Shown here in pieces: positions 41,124 to 51,578 of a stretch of DNA of 64,000 bases; the stretch's first letter is position 1; the number at the start of each line of letters is the position of its first letter. The stretch lies in the IMG/VR virus record IMGVR_UViG_3300028025_004617, positions 1-64,000 of that record, one strand, 5' to 3'. Origin of the DNA: a virus. The notes under the pieces were generated by a model. It saw only the letters and a list, made by a program, of their open reading frames with translations, ran no database searches and was not told where the DNA came from. Position numbers and translations under genes: made by a program.

Positions 41124-44100
41124 TATTCAGCTGATGGGAAGGCTCCTTTTGGCCCATAATATTTTATTAATGCATCTAATGATGTCTTATCGGGTCTTAA
41201 TCCAAAGTAAAACAAGAATGGTGTTGATAGTACTTGTTTATTTCCACCATAATTTGTTTGTGTTTGGAATAGAAAACTTTCTCTATAATCTTTAACGTAC
41301 TTATCCGGTTGTTCAACCCACGCCTGATTTACAACAACATATGTTGTACCACTAGCAGGGTCTTTAACCCATAACGATGTGTTACTTGTAAATCCTGATT
41401 GTACATGTAACCAAATATCTCCTTCAACAAATCCAACCGCCGATGTTGTTCCTGTTGGTGGTGCAGATAAACTAATATTTTCAAATCTTTCCAACATATC
41501 TGTTGTGTTACCCGTAAATGAATATTGTGGGTGAGTTATTGTCATTGGTTTTAATAGATACTCTTCTTCACCATCTCCCATCAAATAATTTGTTGCGGTT
41601 GCAGTAGTACCACTTATTGAAAATAATCTCTGTAATTTCATAGATGCGATTGATGACCTATCCCATTGTTGGTCATCTTCAACTCCACCACTATAACCAC
41701 CAAATCCAGTTCCTTTTTTATCCCACAAAAAAAATGGTACTTTTTGTGAATAATCTCCTAATCTAAAATTTAAACATTGTCTAATAAAGGAACCATTAGC
41801 GTCTAATTTTAAGTCAATTGGTGTCGGTCCAAAATTACTTCCACTTTTAAAATAGGTAGAAAAGTAAGGGTCTTCCGGATCCATTAATTCACCATTATAG
41901 ATAAAATAATGTGGACTATCTAAATCAAACCCTTCAATACCTGCCTCACAATTTATCGACATTAATTGTATGATGTCACCATCAAATGCGCCAACATTAT
42001 TACCCAATCCATTTCCACTAAAGAAATCACCAACATCGAATTTACCTCCATTTATATCCAATCTATAGTTTATTGCATATTCCACAATATTTGCCGGATC
42101 TTGATATGAAGTTGTATTAACATCTCTAATTACAGAACACGTCGGATCAATTCTTGGGTCTTGACAAATCTCATATAAAAATTCATCTCTTACTCCAACA
42201 TCATAAAAAGTTGTTGGGTGTAGGATTTCTCTATGTGATGGTTTATTTAAATTTGGTCTTTGTCCAATAAATCCACTTGTTGGGTTGTATGGTGTTGCTC
42301 TATAATAAAATTGTTGGTCGAGTATATTATAAAAAACCAGCTCTCTTGGATATTTTGAACCTCTTTGATTTAAGTCTAAAACATTTACGTCGTCCCATTT
42401 TATTCTCTTATCAAATTTAAAAAAGTATAGTACTCCGTTTAACCAGTTATCAATGAATGAATAGTTTGTTACTCCACCACAAAAGAAAACACCAACTCTT
42501 TTTCTTCGATACCATTCTTTTATTACTGATTGATTTTTAGATGTTCCATCAATAACAGGAACAATAGTAACAACACCATCTCTAATTTCAGTTAAACCTG
42601 ATTTTGTTTTTTTAGAATATGAGTTATCTCCACCTTCCAAATCTGCAATTTTTGGTAACCTTCTTGTGGATGTTGTTCCCGCAATTGTAGCAACTAATGT
42701 ATAATTCGCACCGGGACTTGTTGATGATTCGACATATGCTGTACCCGTATAATATGGTTTACCTAATAAGTGAAATGAGTTAGTTGTTCCACCATAATCA
42801 TATGATGTTCGTTTTGATGCTTGATACCATCTTGGGCCATTTGGATTACCGGCATTTGATACATCTGTTGCGGTACCATAACTTCCAGATGATGACCATA
42901 GATATGTCAACACATTTGTTTCATCATAAAATTTATCATATTTTGCACACCCTTGTTCAATTACTAATTGACCTAATGTTCCGGTTGTTTTTACACTTCC
43001 CTTATCGTAAAGTCTAACAACGGCATATAAGTCCTTTATTCTATCGATACCTCCATTAGAATAATCAACTCCCGCATATGTTGACCAATATGAATATGAC
43101 ATTTTAATTGCTGGAACATTTGTGTATGTTGTTGCACCACCTGTATTATATTCTCTATATGTGCTTGGTGTAAATGACGCAACTCTTTCATATACCTCCA
43201 CTTGAGTAAATCCACCACCACAATCTATTAATTGTAATGTTGCATATCCACTAGTGGTTGAACCACTTGGTATTGTTATCGTTTGTGTTCTAAACGTATA
43301 GTTACATGGATTTCTAATTAAAAGTTCAACATCTATATTTTCAGTTGCATTTATTGGTCCTCCCGCCAAATCAACATATTCAGCATAAACACTTTGATTT
43401 GGTATAACTGTTATTTTTATTGAATTACCAGTATTTGTTGGTGTTGTTACTGTTACTAATTGGAAATATGCATTTAATTGTGTATCAACAAATGAGGAAT
43501 TAAACTCCACACGCATCTCATTAAATATATCTGTTGCCGGGTCCGTACCAACTAATGGATATATACCCCCAATAAATCTTCTTTCCGATGTCGCATTTGG
43601 ATTAGTGTATGTGTGTAATAATGTAATTTGACTTTCAGTTATTCCAGTTGCGGATGTTTCTTTTGCCGATTCTCCACTAAACACATCGGGTAAAAATGTC
43701 GTACCCGTTGTTGTACTTGTATTTAAATAATTCGGTGTTTGTCCAGAAAGATATACTAAATAAATAAAACCATCGTATGGTACAACTTTAGTTTTAATTT
43801 CAGCACTTCTATAATATAAATTAAGATCACTTAAACCGGCGGTTTGTGTTGCACTATCAACATCGGTTGTACATTCTTCACAATCCGGATAAGTTGTTAA
43901 TGGTAAAATTGTTTGACCACCCTCCATTACTCTCATTGCAAACTCCCTTAGTCCGACACCAATATTCATTAAATAATGACCACCTAAAAAATTAAATCTC
44001 ATTGCAGCACCACCCACACTCCACATAACTCTACCTATGGTTTCAAAAACAAATATTTGTACAATTGTAAAAATATATTGTACAAATAGTAAAACTTCAG

Positions 44101-45703
44101 ATAATACTAATCCAAATTTTATTCTATTTCTAAAAGCAAAATTGGTTGGGAAATAATTTGCCTTACTTGTACAATCATCTTCTGTATTTGGTCTAATTTC
44201 TTTTAAACCTAAAAACGCATCTCTTCTTGAAAGTCCTAAAAACGATTCTCCCGCAGATACTTCGTAATGTGAACCTTGGAAGGATGAAACAGTATAAACC
44301 TTACCAAAAATAAATTTATAAAAAACATCTTGTGGTACACCTAAATCACAACCAGTACACGTACCCAACATAAATGATTTTTTGTCATTTTGATATGTTG
44401 TTGACATTTGTGATAATGTAACACCAGATGGTGGAACAATATTTAAATAATCTTCAAATACATCTGAAAATTGATATGTTGTTAATAAATCTTCACGATA
44501 CTCACCCAAATCGGCCTGACCATATATGTTTGAATTATATTCTCTAATTTGTGGTACTAAATAATTTGCGGTTCCTGTTTTTTCATTGTTACCATCAAGT
44601 GAAAATTTAAATCTTGCAATTGTGGTTGTTGGTATACCTTTGTTTGTGTCGTTGGTAATTTCTTGTTCACCAAATTCGTTTGTAAAAACGTATTCCAAAT
44701 TCATTGGTAGTACTACCATCGCAGAACCATCTTCATCAATAGTTTCTGATGGATTAAAATATTCTAATTGGGGGTATAATGTTGTTCCATCTGAACCATA
44801 AACTTTTTTACCTGTGTATCTAACCGCTGAAATTTTACCTTCGGTTGTTTGTAAATTACACTTGTAACCAGTATTTCTTCTGATGACTCCGTTTCTTTTT
44901 ACTGCGTCCCCATTATCATCTGTAATTGTTGACGTTAGAATTAATGATATTGGTTCAATCCTAATACCACTTTGTGATATATCATAATCCGCTCTTGTTA
45001 TACCAATTTCACATAAGTCAAGATTACCCCAAAACGGGAAAACTTCGATAGTCCTATCGTATTTGATAATTTGTGGTAATCCGTCAATATCTGAACTTGA
45101 TTTAAACTCATAATATCTTTCAAACTTCTCAATACCTTCACCTCTTTTAATAAAGTCATATGGTCTTAATGAGAAACAACCAATATCAGATAAATCTAAA
45201 TCGACATGTAATATTTGTTTACCAACCGGTACACCCCAAATCATGAAATCACCCGATTCGTTAGTCTTAACGGTATATCTATAATAATTTTCGTATACTT
45301 CTAATACTTCCTCTCTTGTTAAAATATCTGATTGGTCGGGAAAGGTTCCTGTTGGTTTGTGTCCACCATGTTGTTTTCTTGCAGGTAATAGATTATATCT
45401 ATAATTGTCATCATTTTTATCTGAAACTTCGGTGTAAGGATATAATGCAGAAATTACAGGGTCGGTTGAATCTGTTTCGGTTTGGGGTACGAATATGGAT
45501 ACTCTAACATTAGGTATACCAAATCCGTCATTTGCAGTAATTCTACCACAAACAACCCCATAATCCGCACAAAGTGATGTATAAACATCGGTTTGTGAGA
45601 ATTTTAAGGATAAAATTTCTAGTTGGTCATAGTCTTGTTTTAATTCGACTGTAACCTTCTGTTCTTTACCGATATTTGTTGAAATTCTATGTTTTTGCAT
45701 CAT
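41123..45703 (-). CDS. Very large baseplate/tail protein with carboxypeptidase-regulatory-like domain, 1526 aa
   Basis: Residues of about 45-75 (VVCGRITANDGFGIPNVRVS) match the start of carboxypeptidase-regulatory-like/CNA-B beta-sandwich domains. A segment TNESGDFMIWGVPVGKQIL later repeats that pattern. Near 525-580 are hydrophobic stretches (GLVLSEVLLFVQYIFTIVQI). The remainder is beta-rich with many Tyr/Thr/Gly. Two adjacent ATGs (45703, 45700) can start it. TCTATTTATT lies 6 nt upstream. It lies next to gp6, so a peripheral baseplate role is likely. Confidence 0.6.
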   Translation of the reverse strand: MMQKHRISTNIGKEQKVTVELKQDYDQLEILSLKFSQTDVYTSLCADYGVVCGRITANDGFGIPNVRVSIFVPQTETDSTDPVISALYPYTEVSDKNDDNYRYNLLPARKQHGGHKPTGTFPDQSDILTREEVLEVYENYYRYTVKTNESGDFMIWGVPVGKQILHVDLDLSDIGCFSLRPYDFIKRGEGIEKFERYYEFKSSSDIDGLPQIIKYDRTIEVFPFWGNLDLCEIGITRADYDISQSGIRIEPISLILTSTITDDNGDAVKRNGVIRRNTGYKCNLQTTEGKISAVRYTGKKVYGSDGTTLYPQLEYFNPSETIDEDGSAMVVLPMNLEYVFTNEFGEQEITNDTNKGIPTTTIARFKFSLDGNNEKTGTANYLVPQIREYNSNIYGQADLGEYREDLLTTYQFSDVFEDYLNIVPPSGVTLSQMSTTYQNDKKSFMLGTCTGCDLGVPQDVFYKFIFGKVYTVSSFQGSHYEVSAGESFLGLSRRDAFLGLKEIRPNTEDDCTSKANYFPTNFAFRNRIKFGLVLSEVLLFVQYIFTIVQIFVFETIGRVMWSVGGAAMRFNFLGGHYLMNIGVGLREFAMRVMEGGQTILPLTTYPDCEECTTDVDSATQTAGLSDLNLYYRSAEIKTKVVPYDGFIYLVYLSGQTPNYLNTSTTTGTTFLPDVFSGESAKETSATGITESQITLLHTYTNPNATSERRFIGGIYPLVGTDPATDIFNEMRVEFNSSFVDTQLNAYFQLVTVTTPTNTGNSIKITVIPNQSVYAEYVDLAGGPINATENIDVELLIRNPCNYTFRTQTITIPSGSTTSGYATLQLIDCGGGFTQVEVYERVASFTPSTYREYNTGGATTYTNVPAIKMSYSYWSTYAGVDYSNGGIDRIKDLYAVVRLYDKGSVKTTGTLGQLVIEQGCAKYDKFYDETNVLTYLWSSSGSYGTATDVSNAGNPNGPRWYQASKRTSYDYGGTTNSFHLLGKPYYTGTAYVESSTSPGANYTLVATIAGTTSTRRLPKIADLEGGDNSYSKKTKSGLTEIRDGVVTIVPVIDGTSKNQSVIKEWYRRKRVGVFFCGGVTNYSFIDNWLNGVLYFFKFDKRIKWDDVNVLDLNQRGSKYPRELVFYNILDQQFYYRATPYNPTSGFIGQRPNLNKPSHREILHPTTFYDVGVRDEFLYEICQDPRIDPTCSVIRDVNTTSYQDPANIVEYAINYRLDINGGKFDVGDFFSGNGLGNNVGAFDGDIIQLMSINCEAGIEGFDLDSPHYFIYNGELMDPEDPYFSTYFKSGSNFGPTPIDLKLDANGSFIRQCLNFRLGDYSQKVPFFLWDKKGTGFGGYSGGVEDDQQWDRSSIASMKLQRLFSISGTTATATNYLMGDGEEEYLLKPMTITHPQYSFTGNTTDMLERFENISLSAPPTGTTSAVGFVEGDIWLHVQSGFTSNTSLWVKDPASGTTYVVVNQAWVEQPDKYVKDYRESFLFQTQTNYGGNKQVLSTPFLFYFGLRPDKTSLDALIKYYGPKGAFPSAE

Positions 45704-45709
45704 TCTCTT

Positions 45710-45719
45710 AATAAATAGA
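45710..45719 (-). promoter_or_regulatory. TCTATTTATT motif, 6 nt before ATG 45703
   Basis: Partial copy of the start-proximal motif (TATTTAT core) in the 54-bp gap between gp6-like and the 1526-aa genes. No convincing terminator is seen in this gap. Confidence 0.35.
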
Positions 45720-45757
45720 AAGCATGTGATTTTCTACTATTATAACGAAAAAACATT

Positions 45758-47590
45758 TTAGTATGTAGTCGTTCCTATAGGTTTAGTTCTTACCCTTATA
45801 TCACTATTTGGGAATCTAATTTGGAATATTTGATTTGACTGCATGAATACCGTCATATCAATTTGTTGTATCTCTTTAGTTGTGCTATCTTTATATGATT
45901 GTGATACTTCAGATGATGAATAATTACCCCCTATTTTATTGAATACTTTTATTTCCACGACGTTAACTACACCCGCGATTGCTCCGATTTCTCTCATTAG
46001 GTCACCTATAAACAATGGGTCACCCATTTTACGTTTATCGATTGCGAAAAATAATGTAGATGTTTGGATTACTTGCTTGATTACATCAGTTGGGTTTTCG
46101 TTTTTATCAATCATTAGGTCAACATCCAATCCTAAATCAATAACTTGACCATTTGCAATTTCAATATAGTCGTTAATCATTCTATATTCCGAAAGATAAC
46201 TTAATATGTTGTTTTTTAATGTGTTAGATATTACATCGGTTAGATTACCTTGGTCATCATATGATAATAATTTTACTCTAACCTTATTATCTTCCTCCAT
46301 TACGTTAACTTTAGCTGGTGCTCCGTATGTAGATGGCATTGTCTCAATTAATGACTTATAATCATTTAATGTTACCGCTCTATTTTGTGCCGCGAAATTA
46401 TAAGAAATCATGTTTCTAATTTCTTCGATTGTAGGTTGGTCTGCTCCTCCCACAGCTGCGGTTACGTTGTTAACCCTTAAAGATAATTCAACTTGTGAGT
46501 TAATTGCGTTATTAGGACCATTTATGTTAAATTCAATATTATCTATACTCGTAATGATATTAACCCCTAAATTCGAATCTTTACCCCCACCAATACGATA
46601 TTTCACAAACAATGTCGTGTTTGCTTTAGGTATTGACCCCAATGACATGTTGTTTAAATAACTAGCCAAATTAACTTTCAATTGACCTGTCATGTAATTG
46701 TCTAAATTCTCTAATGGGTCAACCGATCCACTACCAAAGGTTAATGAAAAATAACTTTCAGGGGTATATTCTGTGTAGAATTTATTATTAACTGGTAGGT
46801 AGGTACCCGCCTTAAAATTATCTTTATCAGATACTGCAGTCGGGTCTTCTATGAATACTTTGTCTTGTATTAGTGATTTAACTTCATACCATTTATTTGT
46901 AGACGCATTAAATTCAGAAGATGTTGGATTGGTTCCGAAAGATGTTCCTTCTTTGTGTATAACCCCTACTACACCTAAAACATTTTGTTCAGGTAGGAAA
47001 AGTTTTAAGAAAGGTTTTTGGTCTAACTCACTTATTACTCTTCTATATATTCTTGTTACTCCGTTAACTACGGGTTCTCTCTTTGTAATTGTGTAAGAAA
47101 CTAACGTATTATTACCATCAAAGTTAGGTATCTTTAATCTGTTTGGTTCTCCCTTATCATTAAACGGACTTGAAAAATCAATATCGTTAATTGTTTCAAA
47201 TATTTGTCCTCCACCTGAAACTTGTGCACCGATTCTTAGTATTCCCAAATATCTTTCATCTTCTTTATCACCACGAACAGGTACGTTTATTGAGAAATCA
47301 CACAACGCAACTGATGGTCTTGTTCCAGGAATTTTTATACCATATGTTTTTGCAATGTGAAAAAGAGATTGTCTTTGTTGTGCAAAGTCCAACATTGTTT
47401 CTTGCCAAACCCTATCAATGTGAAAGTGTAAGTTATCTGCAACTGCAGCATTTAAATCTAATAAAACTGAGAATATGGATGCATCATTGGTGTTTTTAAC
47501 CAAATCAGGATAATATTCTCTTGTTAGATTTACTAATTCTTGTCTTAGTCCTGCAAAATCTCTAGTTGCGTATGATATTTTCTTAGCCAT
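45758..47590 (-). CDS. 6: Baseplate wedge protein gp6/J-like, 610 aa
   Basis: The N-terminus ATRDFAGLRQELVNLTREYY with LLDLNAAVADNLHFHIDR, and QRAVTLNDYKSLIETMPSTYG in the second half, match the gp6/baseplate-J family of contractile tails. T4 gp6 is 660 aa, so the size fits. It forms the ring-like scaffold of the baseplate wedge with gp25 and gp53. gp25 is directly upstream, separated by 1 bp, as in many contractile phages. Confidence 0.82.
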   Translation of the reverse strand: MAKKISYATRDFAGLRQELVNLTREYYPDLVKNTNDASIFSVLLDLNAAVADNLHFHIDRVWQETMLDFAQQRQSLFHIAKTYGIKIPGTRPSVALCDFSINVPVRGDKEDERYLGILRIGAQVSGGGQIFETINDIDFSSPFNDKGEPNRLKIPNFDGNNTLVSYTITKREPVVNGVTRIYRRVISELDQKPFLKLFLPEQNVLGVVGVIHKEGTSFGTNPTSSEFNASTNKWYEVKSLIQDKVFIEDPTAVSDKDNFKAGTYLPVNNKFYTEYTPESYFSLTFGSGSVDPLENLDNYMTGQLKVNLASYLNNMSLGSIPKANTTLFVKYRIGGGKDSNLGVNIITSIDNIEFNINGPNNAINSQVELSLRVNNVTAAVGGADQPTIEEIRNMISYNFAAQNRAVTLNDYKSLIETMPSTYGAPAKVNVMEEDNKVRVKLLSYDDQGNLTDVISNTLKNNILSYLSEYRMINDYIEIANGQVIDLGLDVDLMIDKNENPTDVIKQVIQTSTLFFAIDKRKMGDPLFIGDLMREIGAIAGVVNVVEIKVFNKIGGNYSSSEVSQSYKDSTTKEIQQIDMTVFMQSNQIFQIRFPNSDIRVRTKPIGTTTY

Positions 47591-47591
47591 T

Positions 47592-48044
47592 TTAAATGTT
47601 TAGTATTATAAAGTCCGAAGATGAAAATGCTCCGTTATTAACTGTATATTCAATTTTCACTACTGCGGTGTGTGGTTTAGTTGTGTTGTCGGAAACCCTA
47701 AATAATCTCTCATCTTCATCTTGATTAAATGTTCTAACAGTATCAGGGTCATCTTCTGCAGACATAACATCTAAATTTGTTATATCTAAATTTGGAATGT
47801 ATTTTTTAACCGATTCTCTTATTTCATCCTCAATTAAATCAAACGTAACGGTATCGTTTTGGTCAAAGATATATTGGTATAATCTTGAACCAAAATCGGG
47901 TAAAAAGTAACGACTACCTCTTTTTGTCAATAAAAGATGTATAAGATTCGCTCGTACTTCTCTTTCAGGTGTTGTTGTTAATTTAACATAATCACCCTTT
48001 AAACTATCTCTAAATGGGAAATCAATTCCATATGTTGTCGCCAT
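47592..48044 (-). CDS. 25: Baseplate wedge protein gp25-like, 150 aa
   Basis: The segment REVRANLIHLLLTKRGSRYF followed by LPDFGSRLYQYIFDQND is the core of the gp25/GPW lysozyme-related family that attaches the sheath to the baseplate. T4 gp25 is 132 aa. It appears to open the structural unit: a terminator precedes it and TATATTTATA ends 3 nt before its ATG. Confidence 0.88.
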   Translation of the reverse strand: MATTYGIDFPFRDSLKGDYVKLTTTPEREVRANLIHLLLTKRGSRYFLPDFGSRLYQYIFDQNDTVTFDLIEDEIRESVKKYIPNLDITNLDVMSAEDDPDTVRTFNQDEDERLFRVSDNTTKPHTAVVKIEYTVNNGAFSSSDFIILNI

Positions 48045-48047
48045 GAA

Positions 48048-48057
48048 TATAAATATA
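48048..48057 (-). promoter_or_regulatory. TATATTTATA motif, 3 nt before the gp25 start
   Basis: Coding-strand TATATTTATA followed by TTC and ATG. It is positioned after the nrdA terminator, so it could begin the late structural transcript. Confidence 0.5.
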
Positions 48058-48081
48058 AACTAATCCAAAATGGTAATAAAT

Positions 48082-48106
48082 AAAAAATCCAACCTAAGTT
48101 GGATTT
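48082..48106 (-). terminator. Rho-independent terminator after nrdA
   Basis: 9-bp perfect stem AAATCCAAC / GTTGGATTT with a 4-nt loop and TTTTTTA on the minus strand, 29 bp past the nrdA stop. It separates the nucleotide-metabolism unit from the gp25 unit. Confidence 0.85.
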
Positions 48107-48134
48107 AATATTGTTTTGACATTAAAAGGTCATT

Positions 48135-50576
48135 TTATGAACCACATCCTTCACATTCGAATGGTGAGTCTGTTGGTCTTTCAATTGTCATTTGTAATTC
48201 GGGTGTATTCTCACTAATAATTGGATTATTTGTTGGTGTGGTTGGATACACTGCGGGTTGTTGTCCTGTCGATTGTTCTACCGATTTTGGTGTAGATGTA
48301 TCAACTCCTAATCCCTTTAACGCATCAACCGCAGCTCTCGTTCTTAAGTAGTACATACCCGTTTTTAATCCTAACTTCCATCCAAATAAATGTGCCGCTA
48401 ATAACTTAGGTTTAGTTGCGTTATCAATAAATAAATTTAATGATTGTGATTGGTCAATAAATACACTCCTATTCGCCGCCATTTGTAAAATTCTCTTTTG
48501 TGACATTTCCCAAACGGTCTTATAAACCTCTTTTAATTCTGTTGGTAATTCTGGAATATTTTGAACCGAACCATTTTCCATGATTAGTTTGTTTTTAATT
48601 CCTTCATTCCACATTCCAAGATTTAATAAATCTTTTACCAAATGTTTATTAATCATAACAAACTCACCACTTAATGTACGACGAGAATATAGATTAGTTG
48701 TAAATGGTTCAAATGCTTCGTTGTTACCTAAAATCTGTGCGGTAGAAGCTGTTGGCATAGGTGCTACCAATAATGAGTTTCTAACTCCAAATTTGATAAC
48801 ATCTTTTCTTAATGATTTCCAATCCCAACGACCAGATAAATCAGAATCAACTTTATTCCACATTTGATATTGGAAGATTCCTTTTTCAATCGGTGAACCG
48901 ACGATTGTTTCGTAAGCTCCGAATTCTTTAGCCAAATCTTTTGATGACGTCATCGCCGCAAAATATATTGTTTCAAAAATATCGGTTTGTAGTTTATCCG
49001 CATCATCAGATTCAAATGGTAAATGTAACATACATAACACATCTGCCAATCCTTGAACACCCAAACCAACAGGACGATGTCTGAAATTTGAACGTTTTGT
49101 TTCTTCGGTTGGATAAAAATTTAAATCGATTACGTTGTTCAAGTTTTTTACAACTTGGTAGGTATATTCGTATAACATATCGTGATTAAATTCACCATTT
49201 ACGATATACTTAGGCAATGCGATTGAAGCCAAATTACAAACAGCTTGTTCTGTTGGTGATGAGTATTCGATTATTTCGGTACATAAATTTGATGATTTAA
49301 TTGTACCTAAATTCTTTTGATTTGATTTATAGTTAGCAGGATCTTTATATAACATATAAGGTGTTCCCGTTTCGATTTGTGCAGTTAAAATTGCATCCAT
49401 TAATTTTCTCGCCTTAACCACTTTTCTACCTAACCCTTGTTGTTCGTAAGATTCGTACAACATAGTAAATGTCTTTTCTTCAGGTGTATCATATGCGTCA
49501 GATAAACCCGGTGCTTCATCGGGTGAGAACAATGTCCAATCACCATCTTCCTCAACACGTTTCATGAATAAGTCAGGTGTCCACATTGCTAAGAATAAAT
49601 CTCTCGCTCTCATTTCTTCCTTACCATGATTCTTTCTTAAATCAATAAACTCATAAACATCAGCGTGCCATGGTTCAAGATAAATTGCAAATGAACCTTT
49701 ACGTTTACCACCTTGGTTAATCCAACGAGCAACCTCATTATATGTTTTCATCATTGGTAATAGACCATCAGATTCTCCACCTGTTCCTTTAATATATGAA
49801 CCTTTAGCGCGAACATCGTGTACGTGTAATCCGATACCACCAGCCCACTTAGAAATCTTTGCAACGTCAGCAATTGTATCGAACAACCCGTCAATGTCAT
49901 CCCCCTTATTTCCAATTAAGAAACAAGATGACATTTGTGCTCTTTTAGTTCCCGCATTAAATAATGTGGGTGTTGCATGTGTATAAAAATGTTGTGACAA
50001 ATCATCATAGATTCTCAATGCCATTTCGACATCACCTTTACAAATACCAACCGCAACTCTCATATAAAGATATTGTGGTCTCTCAACAATACGACTACCA
50101 ATTTTTAATAGGTAAGAACGTTCTAAAGTTTTAATTCCAAAATAATCAAAATCTAAATCACGATCTTGATCGATAGCTCCATCTAAAATTTCTTTATTTG
50201 CTAAAACAAATTGGTATACATTATCATCAATTAATGAAGATTCTTTACCTGTTTTCGGTTCAATGAAGGAGTGTAATTCTTTCATTGATTGTGAAAACTT
50301 TTTAGGTGTTGTTTTATGTAAATTGGAAACAGCTAATCTACCCGCCAACTTCGCATAATCTGGATGTGTTGTTACCATAGCGGCTGCAGTTTCTGCCGCT
50401 AAGACATCTAATTCAGTTGTTGAAATCCCATCGTAAATCCCCGAAGTTACTTTTAGAGTAACAAACGTTGGGTCGATGTATTCCATATTTAAATCGTGAC
50501 AAAGAACACTAATACGTTTAGTGATTTTGTCATATCTCATCTCTTCTAATTCACCGTTTCTTTTTTTTACTTTCAT
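48135..50576 (-). CDS. nrdA: Ribonucleotide reductase class I large subunit, 813 aa
   Basis: An N-terminal ATP-cone (MKVKKRNGELEEMRYDKITK) is followed by the catalytic barrel. Active-site motifs are SSCFLIGNKGDD and AVCNLASIAL (the redox Cys pair), SSNLCTEI (Asn, radical Cys and Glu) and MYYLRTRAAVDA (the two radical-transfer Tyr). The C-terminus ends CEGCGS, the swinging Cys pair. Together with NrdB it makes deoxynucleotides for phage replication. It is followed by a strong terminator. Confidence 0.97.
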   Translation of the reverse strand: MKVKKRNGELEEMRYDKITKRISVLCHDLNMEYIDPTFVTLKVTSGIYDGISTTELDVLAAETAAAMVTTHPDYAKLAGRLAVSNLHKTTPKKFSQSMKELHSFIEPKTGKESSLIDDNVYQFVLANKEILDGAIDQDRDLDFDYFGIKTLERSYLLKIGSRIVERPQYLYMRVAVGICKGDVEMALRIYDDLSQHFYTHATPTLFNAGTKRAQMSSCFLIGNKGDDIDGLFDTIADVAKISKWAGGIGLHVHDVRAKGSYIKGTGGESDGLLPMMKTYNEVARWINQGGKRKGSFAIYLEPWHADVYEFIDLRKNHGKEEMRARDLFLAMWTPDLFMKRVEEDGDWTLFSPDEAPGLSDAYDTPEEKTFTMLYESYEQQGLGRKVVKARKLMDAILTAQIETGTPYMLYKDPANYKSNQKNLGTIKSSNLCTEIIEYSSPTEQAVCNLASIALPKYIVNGEFNHDMLYEYTYQVVKNLNNVIDLNFYPTEETKRSNFRHRPVGLGVQGLADVLCMLHLPFESDDADKLQTDIFETIYFAAMTSSKDLAKEFGAYETIVGSPIEKGIFQYQMWNKVDSDLSGRWDWKSLRKDVIKFGVRNSLLVAPMPTASTAQILGNNEAFEPFTTNLYSRRTLSGEFVMINKHLVKDLLNLGMWNEGIKNKLIMENGSVQNIPELPTELKEVYKTVWEMSQKRILQMAANRSVFIDQSQSLNLFIDNATKPKLLAAHLFGWKLGLKTGMYYLRTRAAVDALKGLGVDTSTPKSVEQSTGQQPAVYPTTPTNNPIISENTPELQMTIERPTDSPFECEGCGS

Positions 50577-50596
50577 TTTGTTAAGCCTTTTTTAAA

Positions 50597-51568
50597 TTAA
50601 AAATCTACATCACCAAACGCAGAATCTAAATCTTCTGATACATTATTAACTCCCGCCTTTTGATATTCAGCGACTCTTTTTTCAAAGAAATTTGTTTTAC
50701 CTTGTAATGCAATATTCTGCATAAAGTCAAACGGATTTTCTGAATTATAAACCTTAGGTACACCTAACGCGACTAATAGTCTGTCGGTAACAAATTCAAG
50801 GTATTGTGACATCAAATCCGAATTCATACCAATTAAACGTACAGGTAATGCCTCAAGAATAAATTCTTTTTCAATCTCTAAAGCTCCACAAATAATTTCT
50901 TTAATTCTCTCTTGTGGGATTTTATTTTCAATATGATTGTTATATAAATGACAAGCAAAATCACAATGCATACCCTCGTCTCTTGAGATTAATTCATTTG
51001 AAAATGTTAATCCCGGTAATAAACCTCTTTTCTTCAACCAAAAAATTGAACAGAATGAACCTGAAAAGAAAATACCCTCAACTGCGGCAAATGCTAATAA
51101 TCTATCAACAAACGATTCAGAATTAATCCACTTAAGAGCCCACTCCGCCTTTTTCTTAATTGCGGGTACGGTTTCAATTGCGTTAAACAAATGTGCCTGT
51201 TCTTCCTTATCTTTAATCAATGTATCAATCAATAAAGAATATGTTTCACTATGAATATTTTCCATCATAATTTGGAAACCATAGAAAAACTTAGCTTCAG
51301 TATATTGAACTTCGTTTACAAAATTCATTGCTAAATTCTCATTAACAATACCATCTGAAGCCGCGAAAAATGCCAATACGTGTTTAACGAAATGTTGTTC
51401 ATCCGCATTTAATTTATTCTCCCAATCTGATACGTCTTGACCTAAGTCAATTTCTTCTGCGGTCCAGAATGAGGCTTCTGATTGTTTATAGAACTTCCAT
51501 AAGTCATGATGTTCGATAGGGAAAAGGACAAACCTTCCTGGGTTGTCTTGTAATATTTTTTCTGTCAT
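50597..51568 (-). CDS. nrdB: Ribonucleotide reductase class I small subunit, 323 aa
   Basis: Diiron ligands Asp41, Glu103, His106, Glu164, Glu198 and His201 are all present, with the radical Tyr110 in [14 protein letters not shown]. This sequence and [11 protein letters not shown] resemble the eukaryotic/Bacteroidota-type R2 more than the E. coli or T4 version. The C-terminal tail ([13 protein letters not shown]) provides the NrdA-docking peptide. It lies 20 bp upstream of nrdA in the same unit. Confidence 0.96.
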   Translation of the reverse strand: MTEKILQDNPGRFVLFPIEHHDLWKFYKQSEASFWTAEEIDLGQDVSDWENKLNADEQHFVKHVLAFFAASDGIVNENLAMNFVNEVQYTEAKFFYGFQIMMENIHSETYSLLIDTLIKDKEEQAHLFNAIETVPAIKKKAEWALKWINSESFVDRLLAFAAVEGIFFSGSFCSIFWLKKRGLLPGLTFSNELISRDEGMHCDFACHLYNNHIENKIPQERIKEIICGALEIEKEFILEALPVRLIGMNSDLMSQYLEFVTDRLLVALGVPKVYNSENPFDFMQNIALQGKTNFFEKRVAEYQKAGVNNVSEDLDSAFGDVDF

Positions 51569-51578
51569 TTTTTTTATT

